From: Allomuricauda sp.
Lineage (GTDB): Bacteria; Bacteroidota; Bacteroidia; Flavobacteriales; Flavobacteriaceae
Reading direction: 5' to 3'
NCBI GenBank assembly: GCA_003712125.1
Contig: RHLF01000001.1
Location: 434,001-498,000, forward strand
Length of the DNA stretch: 64,000 nt
Shown piece by piece: positions 35,039 to 43,358 of this stretch. The notes under the pieces were generated by a model. The model made no database searches and was not told where the DNA came from. It saw nothing but the letters and a program-made list of their open reading frames with translations. The stretch's first letter is position 1. Every line of letters begins with the position of its first letter. The position numbers were made by a program, and so were the translations under genes.

Positions 35039-36427
35039 ATGCTAAACATCCAAGATTACATCACCGAAAACAAGGACCGGTTTCTAAATGAGTTGATCGA
35101 ATTGTTGAAAATTCCATCCATTAGCGCAGATTCGGCCTATGCAAATGATGTCGTCAAAACTGCCGAAATGGTAGAAGAATCACTTAAAAAAGCGGGCTGT
35201 GATCGCACTGAAATTTGTGAAACTGCAGGGCATCCCATTGTTTATGGCGAAAAGATCATTGATGCCTCTTTGCCCACCGTTTTGGTTTATGGACATTACG
35301 ATGTACAACCTCCGGATCCTTTAGACCTGTGGAACTCCCCTCCTTTTGAACCGGTTATCAAAAAGACCAAATTGCACCCTGATGGGGCAATTTTCGCACG
35401 GGGATCTTGTGATGACAAAGGACAGATGTATATGCATGTGAAGGCCTTTGAGTATATGAATGAAACCAACCAACTGCCATGTAACGTCAAATTCATGATT
35501 GAAGGTGAAGAGGAGGTTGGCAGTGATAATCTTGGAATATTCGTGGCCGAAAACCGGGAAAAATTGACCAATGACGTCATCTTGATCTCGGATACCAGTT
35601 TAATTGCCAGTGATGTGCCCAGTATTACCACAGGTTTACGAGGACTCAGCTATGTTGAAGTCGAAGTTACTGGCCCTAACAAAGACCTGCACAGCGGTGT
35701 CTATGGAGGTGCAGTTGCCAATCCCGTGAATGTTTTGGCCAAGATGATAGCCTCATTACATGATGAGAACAACCATATAACCATTCCTGGATTTTACGAT
35801 AAGGTCGAAGAACTTTCGCAAGCCGAACGAGATAAAATGGCCGAAGCACCCTTTTCCCTTGAAAAATACAAAAGAGACCTTCAGGTAGATGACGTTAGCG
35901 GTGAAAACGGCTACTCTACCAAGGAACGGGCATCTATTCGCCCCACATTGGATGTAAATGGCATTTGGGGTGGCTATATTGGTGAAGGAGCCAAGACCGT
36001 ACTACCAAGCAAGGCCTACGCCAAAATATCGATGCGCTTGGTACCCAATCAAAATTCAGATGAGATTACCGAACTCTTTACCAAACATTTCGAAAGCATT
36101 GCCCCCGCAAGTGTCAAGGTCAAGGTGGCCCCGCACCATGGAGGGGAGGCTTATGTAACCCCAATAGACCATACGGCTTATCTCGCGGCTGAAAAGGCCT
36201 TTGAAAAAACCTTCGGCAAAACTCCGATTCCCAAACGGGGCGGGGGAAGTATTCCTATTGTCGAGCTCTTTGAAAAAGAACTTAAGAGCAAGACCATTCT
36301 TATGGGTTTTGGGCTGGATAGCGATGACATACACTCTCCCAACGAGCATTATGGCATTTGGAATTACTTAAAAGGTATTGAGACTATCCCCTATTTCTAC
36401 CAGTATTTTGCAGAAATGAGCCGTTAA
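35039..36427 (+). CDS. M20 family dipeptidase
   Basis: The 462-residue zinc peptidase shows the M20 metal sites: VLVYGHYDVQPPDP near residue 82, GSCDDKGQMYMHVKAFEY near 122, MIEGEEEVGS with the catalytic and bridging Glu near 157, and the C-terminal metal His within DDIHSPNEHYGI near 433. The dimerisation lid domain lies in between (VEVTGPNKDLHSGVYGG). It has no signal peptide and would cleave dipeptides in the cytoplasm. ATG 35039 is chosen because MLNIQDYITENKDRFL matches the family start; the 12 extra residues upstream do not. Confidence 0.92.
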   Translation: MLNIQDYITENKDRFLNELIELLKIPSISADSAYANDVVKTAEMVEESLKKAGCDRTEICETAGHPIVYGEKIIDASLPTVLVYGHYDVQPPDPLDLWNSPPFEPVIKKTKLHPDGAIFARGSCDDKGQMYMHVKAFEYMNETNQLPCNVKFMIEGEEEVGSDNLGIFVAENREKLTNDVILISDTSLIASDVPSITTGLRGLSYVEVEVTGPNKDLHSGVYGGAVANPVNVLAKMIASLHDENNHITIPGFYDKVEELSQAERDKMAEAPFSLEKYKRDLQVDDVSGENGYSTKERASIRPTLDVNGIWGGYIGEGAKTVLPSKAYAKISMRLVPNQNSDEITELFTKHFESIAPASVKVKVAPHHGGEAYVTPIDHTAYLAAEKAFEKTFGKTPIPKRGGGSIPIVELFEKELKSKTILMGFGLDSDDIHSPNEHYGIWNYLKGIETIPYFYQYFAEMSR

Positions 36428-36444
36428 TTCGAATTATTTTTTAC

Positions 36445-36506
36445 TCTACGTTTGTAGAATTTAAATATTTATTCTATGTTTGTAGAACTATTTCTAAAAG
36501 TGTAGA
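36445..36506 (+). promoter_or_regulatory. Three BlaI-type operators overlapping two -7 promoter elements
   Basis: Three sites follow the pattern TCTA-N6-TAGA: TCTACGTTTGTAGA (36445-36458), TCTATGTTTGTAGA (36473-36486) and TCTAAAAGTGTAGA (36493-36506). The first two contain exact TAnnTTTG elements (TACGTTTG 36447-36454 and TATGTTTG 36475-36482), so a repressor bound there would cover the promoter. The third ends two bases before the blaI-like ATG at 36509. This arrangement fits autorepression by the BlaI-type protein. Confidence 0.7.
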
Positions 36507-36508
36507 AA

Positions 36509-36874
36509 ATGCAGCTATCAAAAACAGAGGAAGAATTAATGAACATCCTTTGGAAACAGAAAAAGGCCTTCATGAAAGACCTCTTGGATGCATATGAAGA
36601 ACCCAAACCGGCCACAACAACGGTAGCAACTTTGCTAAAAAGAATGACCGATAAGGGTTTTGTAGCCTATAAAAGTTTTGGTCGTTCCCGTGAGTACTAC
36701 CCCTTGGTAAAAAAGAAGGACTATTTCGCCAAGCACGTAAATGGACTCATTCAAAATTTTTTCAATAACAGTCCGGGACAATTTGCCTCATTCTTTACCA
36801 AAGAAACCAATTTGAGTAAGGAAGAATTGGAAAATCTTAAGCAATTGATCGACCAAGAAATCAAAAGAAAATGA
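36509..36874 (+). CDS. BlaI/MecI/CopY family transcriptional repressor
   Basis: This 121-residue winged-helix protein has the family N-terminus (LSKTEEELMNILWKQKKAF), the recognition helix region TVATLLKRMTDKGFVAY and the C-terminal dimerisation helices with the segment NLSKEELENLKQLID. In this family, proteolysis after signalling by the partner M56 sensor releases the operator. It overlaps that partner gene by four bases (ATGA), and three candidate operators lie directly upstream. Confidence 0.93.
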   Translation: MQLSKTEEELMNILWKQKKAFMKDLLDAYEEPKPATTTVATLLKRMTDKGFVAYKSFGRSREYYPLVKKKDYFAKHVNGLIQNFFNNSPGQFASFFTKETNLSKEELENLKQLIDQEIKRK

Positions 36875-38844
36875 CACTACTTGAATATATTCTAAAATCC
36901 GCTGCCTGCATGGGTGCCTTCCTCCTGTTTTATCAATTCTTGCTGGAACGGGAGAATATGCATGTGTTCAAACGTTTCTTTCTTTTGTCGGCATTGGTAG
37001 CCTCACTTGCAATACCCACGCTTGTATTTACTGAATATGTCGAAATGACGCCGGCAGCAGAAAACCAAACAAGGCTTTTGGAAACCGCAGCAGAAACCGC
37101 AATTGCCACTACTGAAGTCTCCGACCTTGAGGTGGTCAATTGGGAGTTACTTTTTATGTCCATCTACGGCTTGGGGCTATTGTTCTTTGGGTTCCGATTC
37201 ATAAAACACCTTGTACAGATTGGTCTACGGGTTCAAAAGAATCCCAGACTCAAGCTTGGCTCCTATACCCGTGTCTTGTTGGGCGAAAAAATGCCCCCGC
37301 ATACCTTTTTCAAGTACATATTTCTGAACAAGCTTGATATTGAAAAGAAAAACATTCCCGACGAGGTTATCTTACATGAAGAAACCCATGCCAAGCAATT
37401 GCATAGCATCGATGTGCTTTTTATCGAATTGTTGCAGGTACTGCTATGGTTCAATCCATTGATTTATTTATTCCAAAGGAACATTAAATTAAATCATGAA
37501 TTCTTGGCAGATAGTGCTGTACTTAAGAAAAACGTGCCAACTCGAAATTACCAAAACACCTTGCTATCCTATTTGTCGATGGAAAGCAATCAGAAATATC
37601 AGTCTGTCAAAATGGCCAATGCCATTAATTATTCATCAATCAAAAAACGATTCTCAATCATGAAAAAAAGAACATCAAAAAAATCAATTGCCCTGAGAAG
37701 TCTCTTATTAATTCCGGTGACTTCTTTACTCCTCTTCGGTTTTAGCACCAAACGGGTCATACCCAAAATATCGGATAAGGACACGGAAAAAACGCATTAC
37801 ACAGCCCGAAGTTTGAGCATTGAAATCTTGGATAACAACGCCTACCTTATTGAAGGCCAAGCAGCAGATAAGAAGAACTTCGAAGCGGTAATCAATTCGT
37901 TCAACAAAGACATTAGCCCTGAAATTCGTAATAACATACTGAACGTGCATTTGAATTCTTCTAAGGAAATCTCAAATGCCGAAGTTTGGTTTATCTACAA
38001 TTCGTTTTTGGAATACGGCTTCTATCGCATTGTGGCACCGAATCAAGAAATCATACGGCCCAAAGGAAACAAACCTTTTGCCATAGAAGATGAGCAGCCT
38101 ACAATTACAGCAGTCTCGGAAAATAAGCAAGAAAGTGCCACTCGTGAACAATTGAGGGAATACAATGCCCTGGCGCGAAAATACAACGAGATGGATCGCA
38201 GTCAAATGCGCATTCAAATGAAGGAGGTTGAAAAGTTAAAGTACATTTACAGCATCATGTCAGCCAAGCAACGAGCCGACGCGGAACCCTTTCCTGATTT
38301 TCCCAAACCACCTCCTCCTCCAGAAAGTCCTAAAGTGCTCAAAGGAGAAGCAAGCAGTAATCCTCCCCCGCCACCTCCTCCGCCAGCCTCAAAAAGCCCT
38401 AGGGTCTTAAAGGGTGAAGCGAGTGCTGTTCCGCCACCGCCACCCCCTCCGACACCACCGAATCCCTTGGACCATGTGATCGATATGGCAAAAAAAGGAG
38501 CGGAATTTTATTACGAGGGCAAGAAAATTTCTTCTGACCGGGCCATAGAACTGCTTAAAAAAAATAAAAGCCTCAATATCGATTCTAGGTCCAAAAACAG
38601 TAAGAAACCAATTGTTCGCATATCCAAAGAGCCCATTAAAATTGGGCGGGTGGATACCCCTTCACAAAGTCTATATGATTATGCAAAGGAACTGGAAACC
38701 CAAAAAGCGAATTTTTATTTGGATGGAGAACCCATTCCTTCTGGGTTAGCTTTGTACATTATTCAGCAAAAGGATTATGACAAGGTCGAAACCTTGCCGT
38801 GGACAAACAAAACACCTGAGGTTAAAATCTATTCAAAAGCCTAA
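36871..38844 (+). CDS. BlaR1-type M56 family membrane metallopeptidase with proline-rich tail
   Basis: The 657-residue sensor protease has helices near residues 5-20, 35-50 and 92-112, then the cytoplasmic zinc protease site HEETH at about 169-173 with the third ligand region LNHEFLADSAV near 208, and a fourth helix near 273-290. The large extracytoplasmic part holds no penicillin-binding domain. Instead it carries two tracts such as PPPPPESPKVLKGEAS and PPPPPPPPASKSPRVLKGEA near residues 483-535, followed by two related short modules (FYYEGKKISSDRAIELL and FYLDGEPIPSGLALYII). It would sense an unknown signal and cleave the BlaI-type repressor. No beta-lactamase is nearby. Confidence 0.88.
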   Translation: MTLLEYILKSAACMGAFLLFYQFLLERENMHVFKRFFLLSALVASLAIPTLVFTEYVEMTPAAENQTRLLETAAETAIATTEVSDLEVVNWELLFMSIYGLGLLFFGFRFIKHLVQIGLRVQKNPRLKLGSYTRVLLGEKMPPHTFFKYIFLNKLDIEKKNIPDEVILHEETHAKQLHSIDVLFIELLQVLLWFNPLIYLFQRNIKLNHEFLADSAVLKKNVPTRNYQNTLLSYLSMESNQKYQSVKMANAINYSSIKKRFSIMKKRTSKKSIALRSLLLIPVTSLLLFGFSTKRVIPKISDKDTEKTHYTARSLSIEILDNNAYLIEGQAADKKNFEAVINSFNKDISPEIRNNILNVHLNSSKEISNAEVWFIYNSFLEYGFYRIVAPNQEIIRPKGNKPFAIEDEQPTITAVSENKQESATREQLREYNALARKYNEMDRSQMRIQMKEVEKLKYIYSIMSAKQRADAEPFPDFPKPPPPPESPKVLKGEASSNPPPPPPPPASKSPRVLKGEASAVPPPPPPPTPPNPLDHVIDMAKKGAEFYYEGKKISSDRAIELLKKNKSLNIDSRSKNSKKPIVRISKEPIKIGRVDTPSQSLYDYAKELETQKANFYLDGEPIPSGLALYIIQQKDYDKVETLPWTNKTPEVKIYSKA

Positions 38845-38866
38845 TCGCTTTCTCACAATAATTCTT

Positions 38867-38893
38867 AAAAGCCTTCATTTTGAAGGCTTTTTA
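38867..38893 (+). terminator. Rho-independent terminator after the BlaR1-type gene
   Basis: AAAAGCCTTC (38867-38876) pairs with GAAGGCTTTT (38882-38891), loop ATTTT, followed by further T residues. The rest of the gap up to 39030 holds nothing I recognise. Confidence 0.85.
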
Positions 38894-39029
38894 TGTAACA
38901 ATTGGAAAATAATTGCGTTCTAATAACATTGCAATCAAAACCTTTGGTTCTAGACTAGCCGCCACCAACCTTCCATGGCTCTTCTTTGGAACCCAATTTA
39001 TTTAGTACTAAACCTAAACGAGAACAATC

Positions 39030-40130
39030 ATGTTACAGCGCTTTTTTATATTCTGCTCAGGAGCGGACACACAAATTTTAGAAACCTGTTCCAATGGGGA
39101 ACGCAATAAATACGCCGGTATTGGGGCAACCGTTTTCTTTACCGCGGTAATGGCTTTTATCGCCAGCGGATATGCCCTATACACCGTCTTCGACAATATT
39201 TTCTCCGCCATTTTCTTTGGCCTCATTTGGGGCCTTCTCATATTTAATTTAGATCGATATATCGTATCAACCCTAAAAAAAAGAGATAACAAATGGAGTG
39301 AGATAGGACAAGCCACTCCCCGAATTATATTGGCCATAATTATTGCAGTGGTTATTTCTAAACCCCTGGAAATGAAAATTTTTGAGAAGGAAATCAATCA
39401 AGTGTTGTTGGAAGAAAAAAATGCCATGACCCTGGCCAACAAAGAACAGTTAGCCTTACAATATACGCCTACGATAGCGAGTTTGAATCAAGATATCGCG
39501 GGGCTCAAGGAAGAAATAGCAGCAAAAGAGGCCGAAACCAATGCCCTGTATGATACCTATATATCAGAGGCTGAAGGCACTGCGGGTACCCTACTTTTGG
39601 GCAAAGGGCCCGTTTACAAGGAAAAGCGTGAAAAACATGACGCTTACTTGGCCGAGTTACAGCAGTTAAAACAAACCAATGGGGAAAAAATTGCCGCCTT
39701 AGAAAATCAAATTGCGGCATTGAATACAGACTACGATACGGCAGTAAAAACTACCCAACCGGTTATTGACGGTTTTGACGGATTAATGGCCCGAATCAAT
39801 GCCTTGGGCAAATTGCCCTGGTTTCCATCGTTCTTTATCTTTTTGTTGTTTTTAGCCATTGAAACTGCCCCTATCATCGCGAAACTATTGGCGCCCAAAG
39901 GCGAATACGACTATAAATTTGAAGAACAAGAAAGTGTGGTTGCCACCTGGGTAACCCAAAAGGTAAAACAGCGGAAAATGGTGTTGTCTACAGATATTAC
40001 CCTTAATGATAAGGTGTATGCCGACATCAAATCCGAGGAAGAGCTTTACAACTACAAAAAACGAAAAGCCGAGGAACTGCTGAAATTACAAGCCGATTCA
40101 TTTCATGATTTACAGGTAAAAAACCTATAG
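39030..40130 (+). CDS. DUF4407 domain membrane protein
   Basis: The 366-residue protein matches DUF4407: CSGADTQILETCSNGERNKY at the N-terminus, helices near residues 28-48, 55-70 and 92-110 (IILAIIIAVVISKPLEM), a long charged coiled-coil region at about 118-245, a final helix near 258-280 (FPSFFIFLLFLAIETAPIIAKLL) and a cytoplasmic Lys-rich tail. Its function is unknown. It converges on the DUF998 gene, with stop codons of both strands inside CTATAG. Confidence 0.88.
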   Translation: MLQRFFIFCSGADTQILETCSNGERNKYAGIGATVFFTAVMAFIASGYALYTVFDNIFSAIFFGLIWGLLIFNLDRYIVSTLKKRDNKWSEIGQATPRIILAIIIAVVISKPLEMKIFEKEINQVLLEEKNAMTLANKEQLALQYTPTIASLNQDIAGLKEEIAAKEAETNALYDTYISEAEGTAGTLLLGKGPVYKEKREKHDAYLAELQQLKQTNGEKIAALENQIAALNTDYDTAVKTTQPVIDGFDGLMARINALGKLPWFPSFFIFLLFLAIETAPIIAKLLAPKGEYDYKFEEQESVVATWVTQKVKQRKMVLSTDITLNDKVYADIKSEEELYNYKKRKAEELLKLQADSFHDLQVKNL

Positions 40131-40760
40131 ACTGCCAAAAGATCTAGTTGACTTTAGAACGTGTTTTGCGGCATAAAGAATCCAAAATAAAATTGAACCC
40201 TCAACGATTCTTTGATATAGCCCTTTAAAGTTGGCGTTGGGTTCAGCGAACAAGATCCATACAAAAAGGAGGGCTATGCCCCCCATGACCAACGAAATAA
40301 GGGCGAAAAGGGCATAGTTTTTCAAGTTTTTCAATTTGATTCCGATAAGGATCAAACACAATGGCACAATTAGATAGGTCAAAAAGCCCATTAAATTGTG
40401 TAAAAGTTGTGCTAGGCTTGGTTCATTCATTTCACAACCCAAATCACACGGAAAAATTGACGTAAAAATTGTACCAAAGCCATAAAAAATACCCAGACCA
40501 TAGAAGGAATAGGTGAGCATTTTAGTTCTTGGAAGAACTTTTGGGTAAACAAATGAAAAAACGGTAATGAATATGCCACTCGGAATAAATCCGAACTTTC
40601 GCAATGACTCCCCATGAGGTGTTCCGAGCGCATAGCTTTCACTTATAAACTGGGAAATATGGCTGTAACCAGGTAATAAATAACCTCCGATAACAGTTGA
40701 ACCTACAAAAAGAAACACACCCAAAATTCCTGTCCAAAAAATGATGCTATTCTGCTTCAT
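40125..40760 (-). CDS. DUF998 domain membrane protein
   Basis: The 211-residue protein has six predicted helices and the DUF998 hallmarks: an N-terminal helix with GGYLLPGYSHISQFISESYALG, and a CDLGC pair of cysteines near residue 107. Members are integral membrane proteins of unknown role. ATG 40760 is preferred to the TTG before it. It lies 12 bases downstream of the MmcQ/YjbR-type gene, possibly co-transcribed. Confidence 0.85.
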   Translation of the reverse strand: MKQNSIIFWTGILGVFLFVGSTVIGGYLLPGYSHISQFISESYALGTPHGESLRKFGFIPSGIFITVFSFVYPKVLPRTKMLTYSFYGLGIFYGFGTIFTSIFPCDLGCEMNEPSLAQLLHNLMGFLTYLIVPLCLILIGIKLKNLKNYALFALISLVMGGIALLFVWILFAEPNANFKGLYQRIVEGSILFWILYAAKHVLKSTRSFGSL

Positions 40761-40772
40761 CAATGCTGCTAT

Positions 40773-41132
40773 TTAACGCAAGGCGCTCCATTCAGCCTTG
40801 AGTTTTTTGGTGAATTTTGAAACCACTAAATCATACGAATGGTCAACCAATTCGGTAATTAACTTTGGAGCTAATTGTTCTATAAAAAGGGTGTTCCAGT
40901 GAACCTTGCTCATGTGGTAACCCGGCATGATAATACCATCAAATTCCTCACGTAGTTCAATTGCACGTTCGGGGTCACATTTTAAATTGGCCTGAGAAGG
41001 CTGACGCTCCAGAGGCACCAAAGCGAACATTTTACCCATGACCTTGAAAACCAGCGTATGTTCGTCAAAGGGAAAGGTTTCTTCAACCCCTTTTTTCGCC
41101 AAACAATATTCCCGGAATGCTTCAATGTTCAT
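40773..41132 (-). CDS. MmcQ/YjbR family protein
   Basis: The 119-residue protein has the typical YjbR start (FREYCLAKKGVEETFPFDEH), the central VFKVMGKMFALVPLE strand region and the ending segment GYHMSKVHWNTLFIEQL, HSYDLVVSKFTKK. The family has a CyaY-like fold and is often described as DNA-binding, with no proven pathway. Confidence 0.92.
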   Translation of the reverse strand: MNIEAFREYCLAKKGVEETFPFDEHTLVFKVMGKMFALVPLERQPSQANLKCDPERAIELREEFDGIIMPGYHMSKVHWNTLFIEQLAPKLITELVDHSYDLVVSKFTKKLKAEWSALR

Positions 41133-41147
41133 TAACCCAAATTTTCA

Positions 41148-41167
41148 TCCCTCCTAAAAAGGAGGGA
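41148..41167. repeat. Hairpin TCCCTCCT/AGGAGGGA, possible dispersed intergenic repeat
   Basis: TCCCTCCT (41148-41155) and AGGAGGGA (41160-41167) form an 8-bp perfect stem with loop AAAA; a second small stem GGTG/CACC follows on the plus strand (around 41177-41190). There is no T-run on either strand. Short CCTCC/GGAGG elements of this look recur between genes in many flavobacterial genomes; no second copy was seen in this window. Confidence 0.5.
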
Positions 41168-41206
41168 CTGAGGCAGGTGTTTTCCGCACCTAAATCTTAT
41201 TAAAAA

Positions 41207-41608
41207 CTATTGTTCTATCCCATTGGCGTCATAAACGATGACCTTTTTCCACAAATCCTTGCACTCTTCGATAAATGTCAAATGGGCTTGCTCATTTTGA
41301 TAACCTTCCTGTGCTTCGGCCGATTCAAAGGTTACAATGAGGTTGTAGGTAAATGTATCATCAACCACATCGCGAACGGCCTTTGGTGGCGTGCCTACAA
41401 AATTGGTTTTAGCGAATTTGGAATTCGTCAAAAAGGTGTGCAATGAAGTCTCAAATCGTTGCCTGCCTTCTTGATCATCAGGATCGTTAAACCAAAAATA
41501 AACCACATGGGCAAAATTGGAATCAAATTCAGCCATATCTTCTTTGTTTTGGGCAAATGCTGTCATGCCCACAAATAGTACCAGTAAAAATAGTATCCTT
41601 ATTTTCAT
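41207..41608 (-). CDS. Exported Dabb (stress-responsive alpha/beta-barrel) domain protein
   Basis: The 133-residue product has a signal peptide (MKIRILFLLVLFVGMTAFAQ) and a Dabb domain with FAHVVYFWFNDPDD and the closing strand and helix AHLTFIEECKDLW. Dabb proteins form dimeric ferredoxin-like barrels; export of one is common in flavobacteria. The biochemical role is unknown. It follows the DUF4230 gene by 8 bases and may be co-transcribed with it. Confidence 0.88.
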   Translation of the reverse strand: MKIRILFLLVLFVGMTAFAQNKEDMAEFDSNFAHVVYFWFNDPDDQEGRQRFETSLHTFLTNSKFAKTNFVGTPPKAVRDVVDDTFTYNLIVTFESAEAQEGYQNEQAHLTFIEECKDLWKKVIVYDANGIEQ

Positions 41609-41616
41609 TACGTCCG

Positions 41617-42237
41617 TTAATTTTCTAAAAATTGTTTGTCTCGATTTGATATTTCCAAGGCCGAATAATCAAGTTCCCAGCCTATGGTTTCCACTATCTT
41701 TTCAATTAAAAGCACAGCCTGTAACGCCTCCTTTTTGGCGGTTTGGATCAATCCGCTTTCAGGTATTTTTTCACGGATATGGTCTATGGCATTGTGGTTC
41801 AATTCTGTTAAATCTTCTGGAGAAAACGAATTGAACAAGCCATTTTTTACATCATAAAACTCCAAATTGGGCTCCACGGATAACACTTCAGGCTCAGGGA
41901 AATGTGAAAGTACAATCTGTTTTTTATTCGTATTGGCGTGCACCTTTATTTTTTTGAGGTCATACCCCACTTGTGCCTTGGCTTTTATGACCACAAGCGC
42001 CTTCTTTTTACTGGTAATTTTTAGGAAGCCCTCTTTGGTGTTTTCGTAGTTATAGATCTCGGCAAAATCACCCTCCACGGAAACCAACTTACAAACACTT
42101 TTGATTTTGTTTAGAATCACCGTCGATTGATGTTTGACCAACTTTTTGCTTTTCTTTCTATTGAAAAACGAAAAGATCCAATACATCAAAATGGCTCCAA
42201 GAATGAGCCCTAAAAGTGCTTCAACTATACTCTCCAC
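41617..42237 (-). CDS. DUF4230 domain protein, membrane-anchored
   Basis: The 206-residue product has an N-terminal transmembrane helix (ALLGLILGAILMYWIFSFF) and then the DUF4230 domain (LNKIKSVCKLVSVEGDFAEI, KALVVIKAKAQVGYDLKKI). It is expected on the outer face of the inner membrane. The start is GTG at 42237, placed directly before the membrane helix. The gene lies 18 bases after the cyclase family gene, so an operon cyclase-DUF4230-Dabb is likely. Function unknown. Confidence 0.85.
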   Translation of the reverse strand: MESIVEALLGLILGAILMYWIFSFFNRKKSKKLVKHQSTVILNKIKSVCKLVSVEGDFAEIYNYENTKEGFLKITSKKKALVVIKAKAQVGYDLKKIKVHANTNKKQIVLSHFPEPEVLSVEPNLEFYDVKNGLFNSFSPEDLTELNHNAIDHIREKIPESGLIQTAKKEALQAVLLIEKIVETIGWELDYSALEISNRDKQFLEN

Positions 42238-42255
42238 AACCTAAATATATCGTTT

Positions 42256-43005
42256 TCATTTGATCAATTTGTAAAGAACGGGTCGACTGGGGCTCGCGTC
42301 ATTTTCAAAAGGTGCAAGCTGAAGGTTGAGCAGGTAAGTCCCGTCTCGAACCTCGTTCGGAACAAAAATAAATTCGGTAATAGTGGCTTTTGATCGCACT
42401 TTGCCGTGGGAATGCCAAAAAGCCTTGTGTGAGAGCAAAGCCCCTTCATCTTTTTCCCTATCAACCGAAGGAAGATCCACCAACAAATGCTCTACCTCGA
42501 TGGTGCTTAGCCAGCTGGCGGCGGCCTCAAGCAGGTAGGGCGGATTTGTATTCGAATACTGCCGTTGCATTTTACTGTTGGTATTGGGCAAGGTGCGTAT
42601 CACGACTGCCTGAGGTCGTTTTTGACCCAAAGCATACGCCAATTGCTGCTGTGAAATCACGAAATCTTTTTCTTTTTTTTCAGGTGCCACAGTGATCAAT
42701 TCTGCTATGAAAAAATAGCAATCAAAAACCTGGTTCACCGAATGGACCTTCTTGGTAATATGACCCACACATTCGGTATGGGTCACATGGGCATGCGGAT
42801 TGAAATTGATATCGTTAAAATTGGTTGATGCCCCTTGGGCAACACTACCCACAAAGTCTCCCTCACGATGGGGTTCTATTTTTGGGGAATCTACATACCA
42901 GGCATTGATATTGGTTTCATTCCCGGTCATTGGAATAGCAATATCAATCGGCTTTGAAAAATCGATTTTTAGATTTTTTCCTTTGTGCTTTAAGGTGGCG
43001 ATCAT
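42256..43005 (-). CDS. Cyclase family protein (kynurenine formamidase-like)
   Basis: This 249-residue protein resembles the Cyclase/KynB family of Mn- or Zn-dependent amidohydrolases. The metal-binding region is NPHAHVTHTECVGHI near residue 73, a variant of the usual HxGTHxDxPxH, and a C-terminal ALLSHKAFWHSHG supplies more His. Whether it hydrolyses N-formylkynurenine cannot be told, since no other tryptophan catabolic gene is near. Its ATG lies two bases from the downstream palindrome of the GIY-YIG unit, so its native promoter may have been displaced. Confidence 0.82.
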   Translation of the reverse strand: MIATLKHKGKNLKIDFSKPIDIAIPMTGNETNINAWYVDSPKIEPHREGDFVGSVAQGASTNFNDINFNPHAHVTHTECVGHITKKVHSVNQVFDCYFFIAELITVAPEKKEKDFVISQQQLAYALGQKRPQAVVIRTLPNTNSKMQRQYSNTNPPYLLEAAASWLSTIEVEHLLVDLPSVDREKDEGALLSHKAFWHSHGKVRSKATITEFIFVPNEVRDGTYLLNLQLAPFENDASPSRPVLYKLIK

Positions 43006-43007
43006 TT

Positions 43008-43358
43008 ATGCTGAACTTGTTTCAGTATTCTAACTAATTTCTGATTTGAGATCGATTAAATCAGGATTTGTTTCTTTTATTAAATTCCATTTCCATTCCT
43101 TTCTCCAATTTTTTATCTGCTTCTCGCGAACAAAAGCCTCAGATTTGGAGGCAAAAACCTCATAATATACAAGATACTTTAGGTGGTATTTTTTTGTAAA
43201 AACCGAAGCCTTGCCCTTTTCATGCAATAATAGTCGCTCCTTTAAATTTTGGGTTGCTCCTGCATACAATAAAGTTCTTGTCGAATTGCTTAAAAAATAA
43301 AAGTAACCCATCATCATCAAAAAATAAACTTGATCCTGAATCTCGTTCAGGACAAGTT
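43008..43358 (-). mobile_element. Palindrome-bounded GIY-YIG nuclease unit (putative REP-like mobile element)
   Basis: The unit of about 350 bases consists of a palindrome (stems ATGCTGAA 43008-43015 and TTCAGTAT 43021-43028), a single GIY-YIG gene on the minus strand, and a second palindrome (AACTTG-A-TCCTGAA 43327-43340, TTCAGGA-CAAGTT 43346-43358). It fits tightly between two unrelated genes: two bases remain before the cyclase ATG, and the other palindrome supplies the hemW stop codon. Both palindromes share a CTGAA-N5-TTCAG core with the gene-less pair at 2603-2655. Mobility is inferred from this pattern, not shown. Confidence 0.6.
43030..43317 (-). CDS. Single-domain GIY-YIG nuclease
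   Basis: This protein of about 95 residues is one GIY-YIG domain: the variant GIY strand GYFYFLSNS, the YIG strand LLYAGATQNL, the catalytic Arg in NLKERLLLHEKG, the TKKYHLKYLVYYEVF strand and the metal-binding Glu in FVREKQIKNWRKEW. It resembles the UvrC N-terminal/YhbQ-like group found in many copies in Bacteroidota. Three ATG codons in a row (43317, 43314, 43311) could start it; the last gives MGYFYFLSNS, closest to the fold start. It is flanked by palindromes on both sides and lacks any second domain. Confidence 0.88.
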   Translation of the reverse strand: MMMGYFYFLSNSTRTLLYAGATQNLKERLLLHEKGKASVFTKKYHLKYLVYYEVFASKSEAFVREKQIKNWRKEWKWNLIKETNPDLIDLKSEIS

